Shown: positions 39,983 to 54,399, counted from the stretch's first letter. The stretch is DNA of 64,000 nt from Cherax quadricarinatus (GCF_038502225.1 NC_091298.1:27621963-27685962); one strand, 5' to 3'. Notes: generated by a model from the sequence alone, not told the origin. Numbers and translations: made by a program.

Positions 39983-40939
39983 ATGGACATGATTGGAGAA
40001 AGGGACTACATAGTAGGTGCAATTCAGTCTCGAGAACATAAAGTAGTCATTGGAGTGATGTATAACCCACCACAGAACTGCAGGAAGCCAAGAGAGGAGT
40101 ACAACAGAGCGGTGGTGGACACACTGGCTGAGGTGGCAAGAAGAGCTCACTCGAGCAGAGCAAAGTTACTGGTAATGGGCGATTTCAACCACAGGGAGAT
40201 CGACTGGGAAAACCTGGAGCCACATGAGGGTCCCGAAACATGGAGAGCCAAGATGATGGATGTGGTTCTTGAAAACCTCATGCATCAACATGTCAGGGAC
40301 ACTATCAGAGAGAGAGGGGAGGATGAGCCAGCAAGACTGGATCGTGTGTTCACCCTGAGCAGTTCAGACATTGAGGACATCACTTACGAGAGGCCCCTTG
40401 GAGCTAGCGATCACGTGGTTCTGAGTTGTGATTATATATTAGAGTTACAAGTGGAGAAGGTAACAGGAAATGAATGGGAAAAGCCAAACTATAAAAGGGG
40501 GAACTGCACAGGTATGAGGAACTTCCCGCAGGAGGTTCAGTGGGACAGAGAACTGGTAGGAAAATCAGTAAACGAGATGATGGAATATGTAATAACAAAG
40601 TGCAAGGAGGCAGAGAAAAGGTTTGTTCCCAAGGGAAATAGAAATAAAAGGAAGACCAAAGCGAGTCCTTGGTTTACCCGAAGGTGTAGGGAGGCAAAAA
40701 CTAAGTGCACCAGAGAATGGAAAAGGTACAGGAGGCAAAGGACTCAGGGAAATAAGGAGATTAGTAGAAGAGCCAGAAACGAGTATGCACAAATAAGGAG
40801 GGAGGCCCAGCGACAGTGCGAAAACGACATAGCATCCAAAGTCAAGTCTGACCCGAAACTGCTGTATAGCCACATTAGGAGGAAGACAACAGTCAAAGAC
40901 CAGGTGATAAGGCTGAGGAAACGATCAAGAAGTATGTGA
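39983..40939 (+). pseudogene. APE-type endonuclease domain of LINE A3
   Basis: 318 residues containing VVIGVMYNPPQN, LLVMGDFNHREIDWENLEP (the GDFN catalytic motif), ARLDRVFTLSSSDIEDI and GASDHVVLS (the SDH motif that closes APE-type endonucleases). A basic linker follows with PWFTRRCREAKTKCTREWKR and LLYSHIRRKT before the RT domain. Such nucleases nick target DNA to prime reverse transcription. The stretch before Met1 is also endonuclease (PGYQIPRKD, GGGVALLIKN) but contains a frame break. A frameshift after about 40920 separates it from RT. Confidence 0.85.
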
Positions 40940-41040
40940 GGAGCTCAATATGAGATTTAAGAAAGTATTTACAGTGGAGACAGGAAGGCCTCTGGGGAGA
41001 CAGAACAGAGGGGGGACACCAGCAAGGAATATACCAACAA

Positions 41041-42416
41041 GTGTTGGATGACTTACATACAAATGAGGAGGAGGTGAAGAAGCTGCTAAGGGACATCGAT
41101 ACCTCAAAGGCAATGGGACCGGACAACATCTCCCCGTGGATCCTTAGAGAGGGAGCGGATATGCTGTGTGTGCCACTTACTACAATCTTCAACACATCCC
41201 TTGAAACTGGGCAACTACCTGAGGTATGGAAGACGGCAAATGTAGTTCCCATTTTTAAAAAAGGAGACTGAAAAGAGGCACTAAACTATAGACCTGTGTC
41301 ACTGACGTGTATAGTATTCAAAGTTAAGGAGAAGATAATCAGGAGGAGAGTGGTGGAGCACCTGGAACGGAACAAGAGTATAAACACCAACCAGCACAGA
41401 TTCATCGAAGGCAAATCCTGTGTCACAAACCTTCTGGAGTTTTATGATAGAGTAACAGAAGTAAGACACGAGAGAGAGAGGTGGGCTGATTGCATCTTCT
41501 TGGACTGCAAGAAGGCCTTTGACACAGTTCCTCACAAGAGATTAGTGCAGAAGCTAGAGCATCAGGCGCATATAACAGGAAGGGCACTGCAATGGATCAG
41601 AGAATACCTGACAGGGAGGCAACAACGAGTCATGGTACGTGATGAGGTATCACAGTGGGACCTGTAACGAGCGGGGTCCCACTGGGGTCGGTCCTAGGAC
41701 CAGTGCTATTTTTGGTATATGTGAACGACATGATGGAAGGGTTAGACTCAGAAGTGTCCCTGTTTGCAGATGATGTGAAGTTAATGAGGAGAATTAAATC
41801 AGATGAGGGTCAGGCAGGACTTCAAAGAGACTTGGACAGACTGGACACCTGGTCCAGCAACTGGCTTCTCGAATTTATCCCCGCCAGATGCAAAGTAATG
41901 AAGATCGGGGAAGGGCACAGAAGACCTCAGACGGAGTATAGGCTAGGTGGCCAAAGACTGCAAACCTCGCTCAAGGAGAAAGATCTTGGGGTGAGTATAA
42001 CACCGAGCATGTCTCCGGAAGCACACATCAACCAGATAACTGCTGCAGCATATGAGCGCCTGGCAAACCTGAGAACAGCATTCCGATACCTTAGTAAGGA
42101 ATCGTTCAAAACACTGTACACCGTGTACGTCAGGCCCATACTGGAGTATGCAGCACCAGTTTGGAATCCACACCTAGTCAAGCCCGTCAAGAAATTAGAG
42201 AAAACGCAAAGGTTTCCAACAAGACTAGTCCCAGAGCTACGGGGATTGTCCTACGAAGAAAGGTTGAGGGAAATCGACCTGATGACACTGGAGGACAGGA
42301 GGGTCAGGGGAGACATGATGGCGACATATAAAATACTGCGCGGAATAGACAAGGTGGACAAAGACGGGATGTTCCAGAGAAGGGACACAGACACAGAGGT
42401 CACAATTGGAAGTTGA
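41041..42416 (+). pseudogene. Reverse transcriptase of LINE A3, frameshifted
   Basis: Spread over three frames. 41041-41271: AMGPDNISPWILREGADMLC, QLPEVWKTANVVPIFKKGD, ended by a stop. 41296-41667: FLDCKKAFDTVPHKRLVQKL. 41655-42416: SGVPLGSVLGPVLFLVYVND, SLFADDVKLM, DLGVSITPSMSPEAHINQ and the C-terminal domain. A small deletion near 41655 breaks the frame just before motif GVPxGS, where Leu replaces the usual Gln. The last ~60 residues are lost to a frameshift near 42400. Confidence 0.9.
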
Positions 42417-42651
42417 AGACTCAGATGAATCAAAGGGATGTTAGGAAGTATTTCTTCAGTCATAGAGTAGTCAGACCGTGGAATAGCCTAGAAAGTGACG
42501 TAGTGGAGGCGGGAACCATACATAGTTTTAAGGCGAGGTATGATAAAGCTCATAGGGCAGGGAGAAAGAGGACCTAGTAGCAATCAGCGAAGAGGCGGGG
42601 CCAGGAGCTATGAATCGACCCCTGCAACCACAAATAGGTGAGTACAAATAG

Positions 42652-44181
<1,530 letters not shown>

Positions 44182-44250
44182 TAGCGACCAGTGAAGAGGC
44201 GGGGCCAGGAGCTTGGACTCGACCCCTGCAACCTCAACAGGTGAGTACAA

Positions 44251-44954
<704 letters not shown>

Positions 44955-45115
44955 AAAATAATGTGCAAAGTTAGGTATCTTTATTGTTGAAAAATTTTCG
45001 CCTACAAAGGAGGTTTCTTCAGTCAAACATGAAGGCAGCCTACTATGTAGTCGAGAAGTTTCAACAATAAAGATACCTAACTGTTGCACATGTGTCTTAA
45101 TCATCAACTTGTCGG
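44955..45115. repeat. Family E foldback repeat, short complete copy
   Basis: The left end aaagttaggtatctttattg and the right end caataaagatacctaactgt are inverted repeats ~110 bp apart. The right side continues into gttgcacatgtgtcttaatc and catcaacttgtcggta. It is the most compact inverted copy in the window. Confidence 0.7.
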
Positions 45116-45345
45116 TATTTTATGCCATTTTCAACGTAACAAGAAAATACCCTAAAATAACTTAAAACAGGCATTAAAGAAAATTTTCAGTGTAGTTAGT
45201 GAAAGTTTCAGTATTTCTAGGGCTCTCAGTGTGTATCACCTGAGACACAATCTTCATGGTCTAGGCTAGTTACATAACCATGTCTTGTTATGTAAAGGTA
45301 TCGATAATTTTAAGTACAATTAGCGTGACTGTACTTGACATTGTG

Positions 45346-45545
45346 CAGCAGTGTTGGTGAGTGTGGTTGCCTTGATAAATGTGCTCAGCGGCAGTGTTGG
45401 TGAGTGTGGTTGCCTGGATAAATGTGCTCAGCGGCAGTGGTGGTGAGTGTGGTTGCCTTGATAAATGTGCTCAGCGGCAGTGGTGGTGAGTGTGGTTGCC
45501 TTGATAAATGTGCTCAGCGGCAGTGTTGGTGAGTGTGGCTGCCTG
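45346..45545. repeat. 43-bp minisatellite, ~4.5 copies
   Basis: The unit contains gttgccttgataaatgtgct and cagcggcagtggtggtgagt; period 43 (45366, 45409). Confidence 0.85.
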
Positions 45546-45670
45546 AATGACACGTGTTAAGGATAAATAACGAACATTCAGCATAGTTATCTCTGTGGAA
45601 AATCCAGCCATGTAACATGTGACGTCAGTATTTTCAATAACTAACCATTGTCTTGGAACACCTGTGACCG

Positions 45671-45879
45671 ACAGCCAGATTAAGATTTTGTGGGTCCCTG
45701 GGCTACAGGTACTGTGAGGCCCCAGTTATATTTTCAAAAGGAAGAAAAACTGATCACAACAGTCAACAGTTCATCATATATATAATGTAATAACATACTA
45801 TAATTATATACTTACATCAGCCTAGGAGCCTCCGCCCCTAGGCTGCAACCCCTACAGCCCATGCCTTAATCCGGCCTTG
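45671..45879. mobile_element. Possible hAT-like MITE
   Basis: The left end cagccagattaag and the right end (on the minus strand) caaggccggattaag are imperfect terminal inverted repeats ~205 bp apart. CAGGGCCGGATTAAG-type ends are known for hAT elements. An 8-bp target duplication was not found cleanly. Confidence 0.4.
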
Positions 45880-46159
45880 CGCCTGTCCAGCTAAATTTTT
45901 ATTAGTTAACTACCCTAAATAACAATGTTGGTGTTCTGACCTTGATGAAGTTGGGAAGGGGAGATATCCGGGCGCCCACGGATGGATTCATGGACACATG
46001 AACCTGCAGAAGGCCTACTCACAACTTGTCCAATACCCCTGCCTAGCTACCCAAGACTCTATAACCCCACCCGGTAGATCATCAGATGCAGCATTCTCCA
46101 CCTGACCTCAACATTCTGAACATGACTATAAATACTCTCGTACCTTCCAACCCCAGGTA

Positions 46160-46225
46160 GATCCGTGTGTGACTTGAAAAAGCCCACTGTGTGGGTGAAA
46201 CGTTGTCAATAAAGGATCATATTAT
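46160..46225 (+). repeat. Family E fragment
   Basis: Carries cccactgtgtgggtgaaacg and caataaaggatcat, matching the family E core. Confidence 0.55.
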
Positions 46226-46504
46226 ACTGCATTTATGTTTATATTTCCACTGGGGAAGGCCATAGGGATGGGGGGGGGGACCTTAAAGGACGAATCGCTG
46301 GCCTCCACGTGTCAAGGTCTTATTCATTTTAATTAGCTTATTACCCTTAATGTCAATATTGTTTATTATTCATTATTTCTTTTTTATATATAATTAATTC
46401 CATCTGATTAAAAATCCTGTAATATCAGAGGACGAAGCAATAATGTATGAACGGGGTATGCAAGTTATTCATAATTAACATTAATGATCTTTATGTTATT
46501 CATG

Positions 46505-46895
46505 GCATTAAACACCGACATGTTGATGAATCAGACACATGTGCAACACTTGGGTCTGATTTTTGCCGAAGCGTATCGCCTGCTCAGCAGCCTTCTTCAG
46601 TCGAATAAAAAAGGTGACTAATATACTGCAAACAGAGGAAAAACTGGAGATAATTTTAAGGTACTTAGTCCCTTAGACTTAATAGGAGGCTAAGGGACTG
46701 ATTGCCTTAAAGGCTTAGGGACTGAACACATTTCCATCAAAGGGTAGGGGACTGACAACCTTAAAATTCTCTGTCCACTATCGCAGACTCTAGTGTTATG
46801 GCTATTTTGTATCCGAGTATAGAAACCTGCTGTTCGGGCGAAACGTTCTGGCAATACAGATACCCAGGTGTTGTACATGTCTCATTCATCAATAA
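46505..46895. repeat. Family E foldback repeat
   Basis: Left: accgacatgttgatgaatca, cacatgtgcaacacttgggt, tatcgcctg. Right: gcgaaacgttctggcaatac, agatacccaggtgttgtaca, ctcattcatc. The two ends are inverted copies ~300 bp apart. The middle has several gtccctcagc-like short repeats. Confidence 0.65.
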
Positions 46896-47011
46896 TAATC
46901 TTCACGAGGGTAGAAAAAGAGACGTGAATAAATTCGCCAAAACAAAAATAGGCCGACTAATAGAAAGCCGAAACATTGATTTCGAATCTGTAGCAGAGTT
47001 CTCCTTGAAGC

Positions 47012-50000
47012 GTTCTTGCAGGAGTGATCTTGGTGATAGTGTTCTTGCAGGAGTGATCTTGGTGATAGTGTTCTTGCAGGAGTGATCTTGGTGATAGTGT
47101 TCTTGCAGGAGTGATCTTGGTGATAGTGTTCTTGCAGGAGTGATCTTGGTGATAGTGTTCTTGCAGGAGTGATCTTGGTGATAGTGTTCTTGCAGGAGTG
47201 ATCTTGGTGATAGTGTTCTTGCAGGAGTGATCTTGGTGATAGTGTTTTTGCAGGAGTGATCTTGGTGATAGTGTTCTTGCAGGAGTGATCTTGGTGATAG
47301 TGTTCTTGCAGGAGTGATCTTGGTGATAGTGTTCTTGCAGGAGTGATCTTGGTGATAGTGTTCTTGCAGGAGTGATCTTGGTGATAGTGTTCTTGCAGGA
47401 GTGATCTTGGTGATAGTGTTCTTGCAGCAGTGATCTTGGTGATAGTGTTCTTGCAGGAGTGATCTTGGTGATAGTGTTCTTGCAGGAGTGATCTTGGTGA
47501 TAGTGTTTTGCAGGAGTGATCTTGGTGATAGTGTTCTTGCAGGAGTGATCTTGGTGATAGTGTTCTTGCAGGAGTGATCTTGGTGATAGTGTTCTTGCAG
47601 GAGTGATCTTGGTGATAGTGTTCTTGCAGGAGTGATCTTGGTGATAGTGAACTTGCAGGAGTGATCTTGGTGATAGTGGACTTGCAGGAGTGATCTTGGT
47701 GATAGTGTTCTTGCAGGAGTGATCTTGGTGATAGTGAACTTGCAGGAGTGATCTTGGTGATAGTGGACTTGCAGGAGTGATCTTGGTGATAGTGGACTTG
47801 CAGGAGTGATCTTGGTGATAGTGGACTTGCAGGAGTGATCTTGGTGATAGTGTTCTTGCAGGAGTGATCTTGGTGATAGTGTTCTTGCAGGAGTGATCTT
47901 GGTGATAGTGTTCTTGCAGGAGTGATCTTGGTGATAGTGTTCTTGCAGGAGTGATCTTGGTGATAGTGTTCTTGCAGGAGTGATCTTGGTGATAGTGGAC
48001 TTGCAGGAGTGTTCTTGGTGATAGTGTTCTTGCAGGAGTGATCTTGGTGATAGTGTTCTTGCAGGAGTGATCTTGGTGATAGTGTTCTTGCAGGAGTGAT
48101 CTTGGTGATAGTGTTCTTGCAGGAGTGATCTTGGTGATAGTGGACTTGCAGGAGTGTTCTTGGTGATAGTGTTCTTGCAGGAGTGTTCTTGGTGATAGTG
48201 GACTTCCAGGAGTGATCTTGGTGATAGTGTTCTTGCAAGAGTGATCTTGGTGATAGTGGACTTGCAGGAGTGATCTTGGTGATAGTGGACTTGCAGGAGT
48301 GATCTTGGTGATAGTGGACTTGCAGGAGTGATCTTGGTGATAGTGGACTTGCAGGAGTGATCTTGGTGATAGTGTTCTTGCAGGAGTGTTCTTGGTGATA
48401 GTGTTCTTGCAGGAGTGATCTTGGTGATAGTGTTCTTGCAGGAGTGATCTTGGTGATAGTGTTCTTGCAGGAGTGATCTTGGTGATAGTGGACTTGCAGG
48501 AGTGTTCTTGGTGATAGTGTTCTTGCAGGAGTGTTCTTGGTGATAGTGTTCTTGCAGGAGTGTTCTTGGTGATAGTGGACTTGCAGGAATGGTCTTTGTG
48601 TTAGTGTTCTTGCAGGAGTGTTCTTGGTGATAGTGTTCTTGCAGCAGTGATCTTGGTGATAGTGAACTTAGAGGAGTGATCTTGGTGATAGTGGACTTGC
48701 AGGAGTGATCTTGGTGATAGTGTTATTCCAGGAGTGTTCTTGGTGATAGTGTTCTTCCAGGAGTGTTCTTGGTGATAGTGGACTTGCAGGAATGGTCTTG
48801 GTGATAGTGTTCTTGCAGGAGTGTTCTTGGTGATAGTGTTCTTGCAGGAGTGATCTTGGTGATAGTGGACTTGCAGGAATGATCTTGGTGATAGTGTTCT
48901 TGCAAGAGTGTTCTTGGTGATAGTGTTCTTGCAGGAGTGTTCTTGGTGACAGTGGACTTGCAGGAGTGTTCTTGGTGATAGTGTTCTTGCAGGAATGATC
49001 TTGGTGATAGTGGACTTGCAGGAGTGATCTTGGTGATAGTGGACTTGCAGGAGTGTTCTTGGTTATAGTGTTCTTGCAGGAATGATCTTGGCGATAGTGG
49101 ACTTGCAGGAGTGATCTTGGTGATAGTGGACTTGCAGGAGTGATCTTGGTGATAGTGTTCTTGCAGGAGTGTTCTTGGTGATAGTGGACTTGCAGGAGTG
49201 ATTTTGGAGATAGTGGACTTGCAGGAGTGATCTTGGTGATAGTGAACTTAGAGGAGTGATCTTGGTGATAGTGGACTTGCAGGAGTGATCTTGGTGATAG
49301 TGTTCTTGCAGGAGTGTTCTTGGTGATAGTGGAATTGCAGGAGTCATTTTGGTGATAGTGGACTTGCAGGAGTGATCTTGGTGATAGTGAACTTAGAGGA
49401 GTGATTTTGGTGATAGTGGACTTGCAGGAGTGATCTTGGTGATAGTGGACTTGCAGGAGTGATCTTGGTGATAGTGGACTTGCAGGAGTGATCTTGGTGA
49501 TAGTGGACTTGCAGGAATGATCTTGGTGATAGTGGACTTGCAGGAGTGATCTTGGTGATAGTGTTCTTGCAGGAGTGATCTTGGTGATAGTGGACTTGCA
49601 GGAGTGATCTTGGTGATAGTGGACTTGCCGGAGTGATCTTGGTGATAGTGAACTTAGAGGAGTGATCTTGGTGATAGTGGACTAGCAGGAGTGATCTTGG
49701 TGATAGTTGACTTGCAGGAGTGATCTTGGTGATAGTGTTCTTGCAGGAGTGTTCTTGGTGATAGTGGACTTGCAGGAGTGATTTTGGTGATAGTGGACTT
49801 GCAGGAGTGATTTTGGTGATAGTGAACTTAGAGGAGTGATCTTGACTGATAGTGGACTTGCAGGAGTGATCTTGGTGATAGTGTTCTTGCAGGAGTGTTC
49901 TTGGTGATAGTGTTCTTGCAGGAGTGTTCTTGGTGATAGTGGACTTGCAGGAGTGATTTTGGTGATAGTGGACTTGCAGGAGTGATCTTGGTGATAGTGT

Positions 50001-51065
50001 TCTTGCAGGAGTGTTCTTGGTGATAGTGGACTTGCAGGAGTGATTTTGGTGATAGTGGACTTGCAGGAGTGATCTTGGTGATAGTGAACTTAGAGTGATC
50101 TTGGTGATAGTGGACTTGCAGGAGTGATTTTGGTGACAGTGGACTTGCAGGAGTGATCTTGGTGATAGTGGACTTGCAGGAGTGATCTTGGTGATAGTGG
50201 ACTTGCAGGAGTGATCTTGGTGATAGTGTTCTTGCAGGAGTGATCTTGGTGATAGTGAACTTAGAGGAGTGATCTTGGTGATAGTGGACTTGCAGGAGTG
50301 ATCTTGGTGATAGTGGACTTGCAGGAGTGATCTTGGTGATAGTGGACTTGCAGGAGTGATCTTGGTGATAGTGTTCTTGCAGGAGTGATCTTGGTGATAG
50401 TGAACTTAGAGGAGTGATCTTGGTGATAGTGGACTTGCAGGAGTGATCTTGGTGATAGTGTTCTTGCAGGAGTGTTCTTGGTGATAGTGGACTTGCAGGA
50501 GTGATTTTGGTGATAGTGGACTTGCAGGAGTGATCTTGGTGATAGTGGACTTGCAGGAGTGATTTTGGTGATAGTGGACTTGCAGGAGTGATCTTGGTGA
50601 TAGTGGACTTAGAGGAGTGATCTTGGTGATAGTGAACTTGCAGGAGTGATCTTGATGATAGTGGACTTGCAGGAGTGATCTTGGTGATATTGGACTTGCA
50701 GGAGTGATTTTGGTGATAGTGGACTTGCAGGAGTGATCTTGGTGATAGTGTTCTTGCAGGAGTGATCTTGGTGATAATGTTCTTGCAGGAGTGACCTTGG
50801 TGAAAGTGGACTTGAAGGAGTGATCTTGGTGATAGTGGACTTGCAGGAGTGATCTTGGTGATAGTGAACTTAGAGGAGTGATCTTGGTGGTAGTGGACTT
50901 GCAGGAGTGATCTTGGTGATAGTGGACTTGCAGGAGTGTTCTTGGTGATAGTAGACTTGCAGGAGTGATTTTGGTGATAGTGAACTTGCAGGAGTGATCT
51001 TGGTGATAGTGAGCTTAGAGGAGTGATCTTGGTGAGAGTGGACTTGAAGGAGTGATCTTTGTGAC
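47012..51065. repeat. 29-bp minisatellite array, ~4.05 kb, ~140 units
   Basis: The unit is ttcttgcaggagtgatcttg followed by gtgatagtg. The left ~600 bp is nearly homogeneous; to the right, variants gtggacttgcagg, gtgaacttagagg and gtgttcttgg alternate irregularly. Period 29 means the frame repeats every 87 bp. No unit carries a minus-strand stop, giving a 449-residue minus ORF (46889-48238) that is an artefact. The right end decays around 51050. Confidence 0.95.
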
Positions 51066-51239
51066 AGCAGCCACAACTTTGTAATTAACGAGGTCACAAT
51101 TCCCAAGCTAGAACAGCAAATCTACAATTTATGAAATTAATTTAGGATTTCTTCTATAAAGTTCTTGGTTTAGGATGTTTAAAGCATATCGACTGTATGA
51201 GTGTCAATAATTAAGACAATATGTGAACATAACAATGGT
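51066..51239. other. Short unique spacer
   Basis: Unique AT-rich DNA between the 29-bp array and the next foldback repeat. Confidence 0.4.
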
Positions 51240-51645
51240 ATATAATACTCACAAATTGATAAGACACATGTACAACAGTTAAGTATCTTTATTCCCAGGT
51301 GTTTTAGCCTACACAGTAGATTTCTTCAGTTGAATACAGAGGAGGCAGCGTCAGCAGTGATGTAGAGACTATGTCACGAGTACACTAACCTGTAAATAAG
51401 TCACGTGTAACACATGGGTGTCTTTACTGGGTATCTTTACTGACAGAAATGGAAGAAAAAGTAGAATGGTAATAAGAGGTTATCAGTCCCTCAGTCAGTA
51501 AGTGACTTCTCCCGTCTCCAGTCTTTATTCTTTGTATTGGATTGAAAAAGCAACCGGCTGGTGAAACATCTCCATCAATAGATACACAGATGTCACACAT
51601 GAGTCTTATTCATCAATTTGTTGGTGTTATATATTATGTCACTGA
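51240..51645. repeat. Family E foldback repeat
   Basis: Left: attgataagacacatgtaca, agtatctttattcc, gatttcttcagttgaata. Right: tattggattgaaaaagcaac, ggtgaaacatctccatcaat, cacacatgagtcttattcat. Inverted termini ~400 bp apart, with a gttatcagtccctcagtcag block in the middle. Confidence 0.65.
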
Positions 51646-52319
51646 TGTCAGCTAGGCCTGTATATCATGTGCATGTACTTGTAGTAAATAAAGATATTAT
51701 TAATTAATATATTGACACTCTGTGTAGATACTTTAATCCCCAAAAATTGGAATTAAATCAACTTTTAGCATATAATTATAACGTTACCACTGTTCATATT
51801 CTTTTACTATGGACTCTAAAATAATGTCATTATTATTTAGCTTAAGTCTGCTGAGAGATGGAGAACATCCCGAAAAGTAGTTTAGCTTAAGGAGGAATAA
51901 ACATCGAGTGAGTAGTTGAAGGTAATGTGGGCATCAGTGTCCACCAACTGGCCTTCTGTCCGCTTAAGGTCAGCGATTTTTTCCTAGAGTCAAGCCGATG
52001 GCAATAGACTCTAGGAGAGCACCAAATAGAGGATTGTTTGTGATGCCAGTGACTTACACTCCTGGCAAGACGTTTTCGATTTAATATTTGATATATTATC
52101 TTCTGGTTGGAAGAAACTAATTTCATTAGTGTGTTTCAGGGATAACTCAGGAGTCTGATTTTATCCTGTCTCGTCTAGTAGGAATTCAGTGATGCGAGTT
52201 TGAGTGCTATAGTCGAGAACAGGATCTTGTGCTCACTGAACAACTCTTTAATGACAACGATGAGGGGGTGAAGGAATCACCCTGCCCAACGCCTTTGCAA
52301 AGTTCATGTTTAATATAGA
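51646..52319. other. Region without recognisable gene
   Basis: An open stretch of 79 residues on the minus strand (51887-52126) matches no family I recognise and has no composition that supports coding. Confidence 0.35.
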
Positions 52320-53085
52320 CAAGACGCTATTGATGCGTAAGGCACATGTGCAACAGTTGGGTATCTTTACTGATGAAACGTATCGCCTACACGGCAGGCT
52401 TCATCAGCCAAATACAGAGTATAGGCTGAAGGCAGCAGAAGTGACGAGGTAAAGATGATACAAACAGTCCATAAACCTTGTAGAAATAGTTGGAGGTGGT
52501 CAGTCCCTCAGCCTGGAGAAAAGTTCAGCTCCATGGAGCACATACTCTCTTTTGACTAAATTGAAAATATTGGTCAAATCTTCTTTAATTAGGGCTATAT
52601 TGTGGAAAGTGACATTTATGTAGAGTTCAGGATTTTTATTAAAGGAAACGTTGTGTCACGAGTGGCTTCTTCAGTCTTAACTAAGACTGAAGCTGTTTCT
52701 TTATTAAAAGGAGCTGTGCATAAGTGTCATTACCAACATGTCGGTATTACTATGATGAATGAGACACTTGTGCAAAGGAGGTGAACGGAGAAAGATGAGA
52801 AGGACTTTGAGGTAATCAGTCCCTCAGCCTGGAGTCGATCTGTTCAGTCCAACAGTATTGATAAAAAATTGATAGACTGAACACATGGACTCCAGATTGA
52901 GACACTGATTACCTCAAATTCTTCTTCTTTCGCTGTTCGTCTCTGTATTGGACTGACGAAATCACTGGTTGACTGAACTTTTCCACAATAAAGATACCCA
53001 AGTGTTGCACAAGTGTTGCACAAGTGTTGCACGAGGACATAATTCATCAACATGTAGGTTTTCTGAACCATTTATATAACGGTAT
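52320..53085. repeat. Cluster of two family E foldback repeats
   Basis: Pieces in both orientations: aaggcacatgtgcaacagtt with tatcgcctacacggcaggct (52340-52420), gtggcttcttcagtctta and catgtcggtatta (52660-52750), then ggactgacgaaatcactggt, caataaagatacccaagtgt and catcaacatgtaggttttct (52955-53062). agtgttgcaca is tandemly triplicated near 53000. 52805-52920 also folds on itself. Exact element boundaries are uncertain. Confidence 0.55.
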
Positions 53086-53574
53086 GACCATTTCATTTAC
53101 TTCCAGGAATTCGTTGGTTATAAGGTTAGAAAAATATGCTCGTGCTGCATGAGCTGTTCCATCGAAACTTTGCAGAAACCCAAACACAAGTAGAATTTTT
53201 TCATAACAGTAACTGCATCCAGGCTGATTATTCTCACAGTTGCTTTGGCAACGAGTTGGCGGAGGAAGTTGCCGAAGGCAAATGGGTCTGATCCATTAGT
53301 CGTTCTTCCTTTGGGTACAGAGGGACGTATAAAACAAGAGTAGTCTAATAGCCTCTGGGAGGCTTCGCTATATAAGAAAACACTGGCGAATATTGTTAGC
53401 TCAGGTAGGAGGCGCTCTGAAACATCTCCGAGCGCTGGACTCAACATTTACTTGATGTGCTAAGGTTTTTAAGCCTGTAAAAGCGTTTGCTGATCGCTGA
53501 ACTTTGCGACTTCATAATTTTCTGAAGCTTGGTCCCAAGAACAGATTAAGAGTTGTAGAGATCCCAGGACAAAC
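53086..53574. other. Region without recognisable gene
   Basis: A 109-residue minus-strand open frame (53118-53447) has no recognisable motif. I cannot tell whether it is chance. Confidence 0.3.
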
Positions 53575-53640
53575 AAATTGGGAATCTTTAGAATAAATGT
53601 TTTGCCTGTGTAGCAGGCTTCATCAGCTCAATACGGATCT
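53575..53640 (-). repeat. Family E fragment
   Basis: Carries tgttttgcctgtgtagcagg and cttcatcagctcaatacgg, minus-orientation family E core. Confidence 0.5.
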
Positions 53641-53885
53641 TATTAAATGGAGACAGTAGAAGAGGTAATCACTCCCCAAAGCAGTGCCACCAAAATCATC
53701 AAATTACATACAGTACTGGCAATATTATATAACGTGTCAGCCTGATTTACGTATGTTTCAACCTACTGACGATAAAAAAAATATGAAGAAAAGAAAAATA
53801 ATTGCAAAATCAATCACAATTTTCCACCATTGTTGAAAGTTTGAAGCCGATCAAACGAAGTATTCTCAAGTTATTGCATAAATAC

Positions 53886-54085
53886 CAACATTCAGAATCA
53901 GAAATCTTTCCTACTAAGACAAACGGAGTGCACTGAAACTGCACTCTCTGGGAAAACGTAGAATTAGGGGGAATTGAAGTGTATAAAATAAAGACAGGAA
54001 TAGATAAAGGGGATATAAATAGCATTTAAAAATATCTAAGCAAGACAGGACTCGCTGCAATGGAATCAAATTAGACAAAAAATAG
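53886..54085 (+). pseudogene. LINE B-family C-terminal remnant
   Basis: Nucleotide-level match to the 37530-37690 part of LINE B, read on the plus strand here: agaaatctttcctac, ctgcactctctgggaaaacg, tagaattaggggg, gaagtgtataaa. Translation gives GIEVYKIKTGIDKGDIN-like sequence. Older and more diverged than the 37 kb copy. Confidence 0.7.
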
Positions 54086-54172
54086 CAAAGGATTCGAACT
54101 CATGCTGCTTTGGCCCGCCTTATGGTGAGCGAAAACCCATGACTCTCTATCCCACAGGACCACGCAATCCTA
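54086..54172 (-). repeat. tRNA-like SINE head
   Basis: The minus strand has an A-box-like tcctgtgggatagagagtca and a perfect B-box-type gagttcgaatcc about 55 bp downstream. This is the internal RNA polymerase III promoter layout of a tRNA or tRNA-derived SINE. Spacing and stem pairing do not support a functional tRNA. Confidence 0.5.
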
Positions 54173-54399
54173 CAAGAACCAAGCACCCATCCAAGCTAGG
54201 TGTGTTACCCTTGGTCTGAGGACATACGGTGGTGTGGGTGCCTCTGAGCTAATTACATTCTCCTTCCAGCCCGTTTGGTGTAATAGCCTCAACGAGCACT
54301 CAGGTATTTTTACGAAAGTGCCTCAGTGAACAGGTATTACCGAAATCGCTTCTACAGAACAGGTTGGTTAATTTGTCGTCGACCCCATTTGATCAACTC

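Noticed and set aside
39782..40150. 122-residue minus-strand ORF at the A3/B junction as a fusion gene
   Set aside because: The C-terminal 30-odd residues are the truncated LINE B endonuclease and the rest is antisense of LINE A3.
46889..48238. 449-residue minus-strand ORF with HYHQDHSCKNTITKITPA-type repeats
   Set aside because: It is a translation of the 29-bp tandem array, which lacks stop codons on that strand; the frame rotates every unit, so it is not a protein repeat.
53118..53447. 109-residue minus-strand ORF as a host gene
   Set aside because: No motif, splice context or codon pattern supports it; at this length chance open frames are expected.
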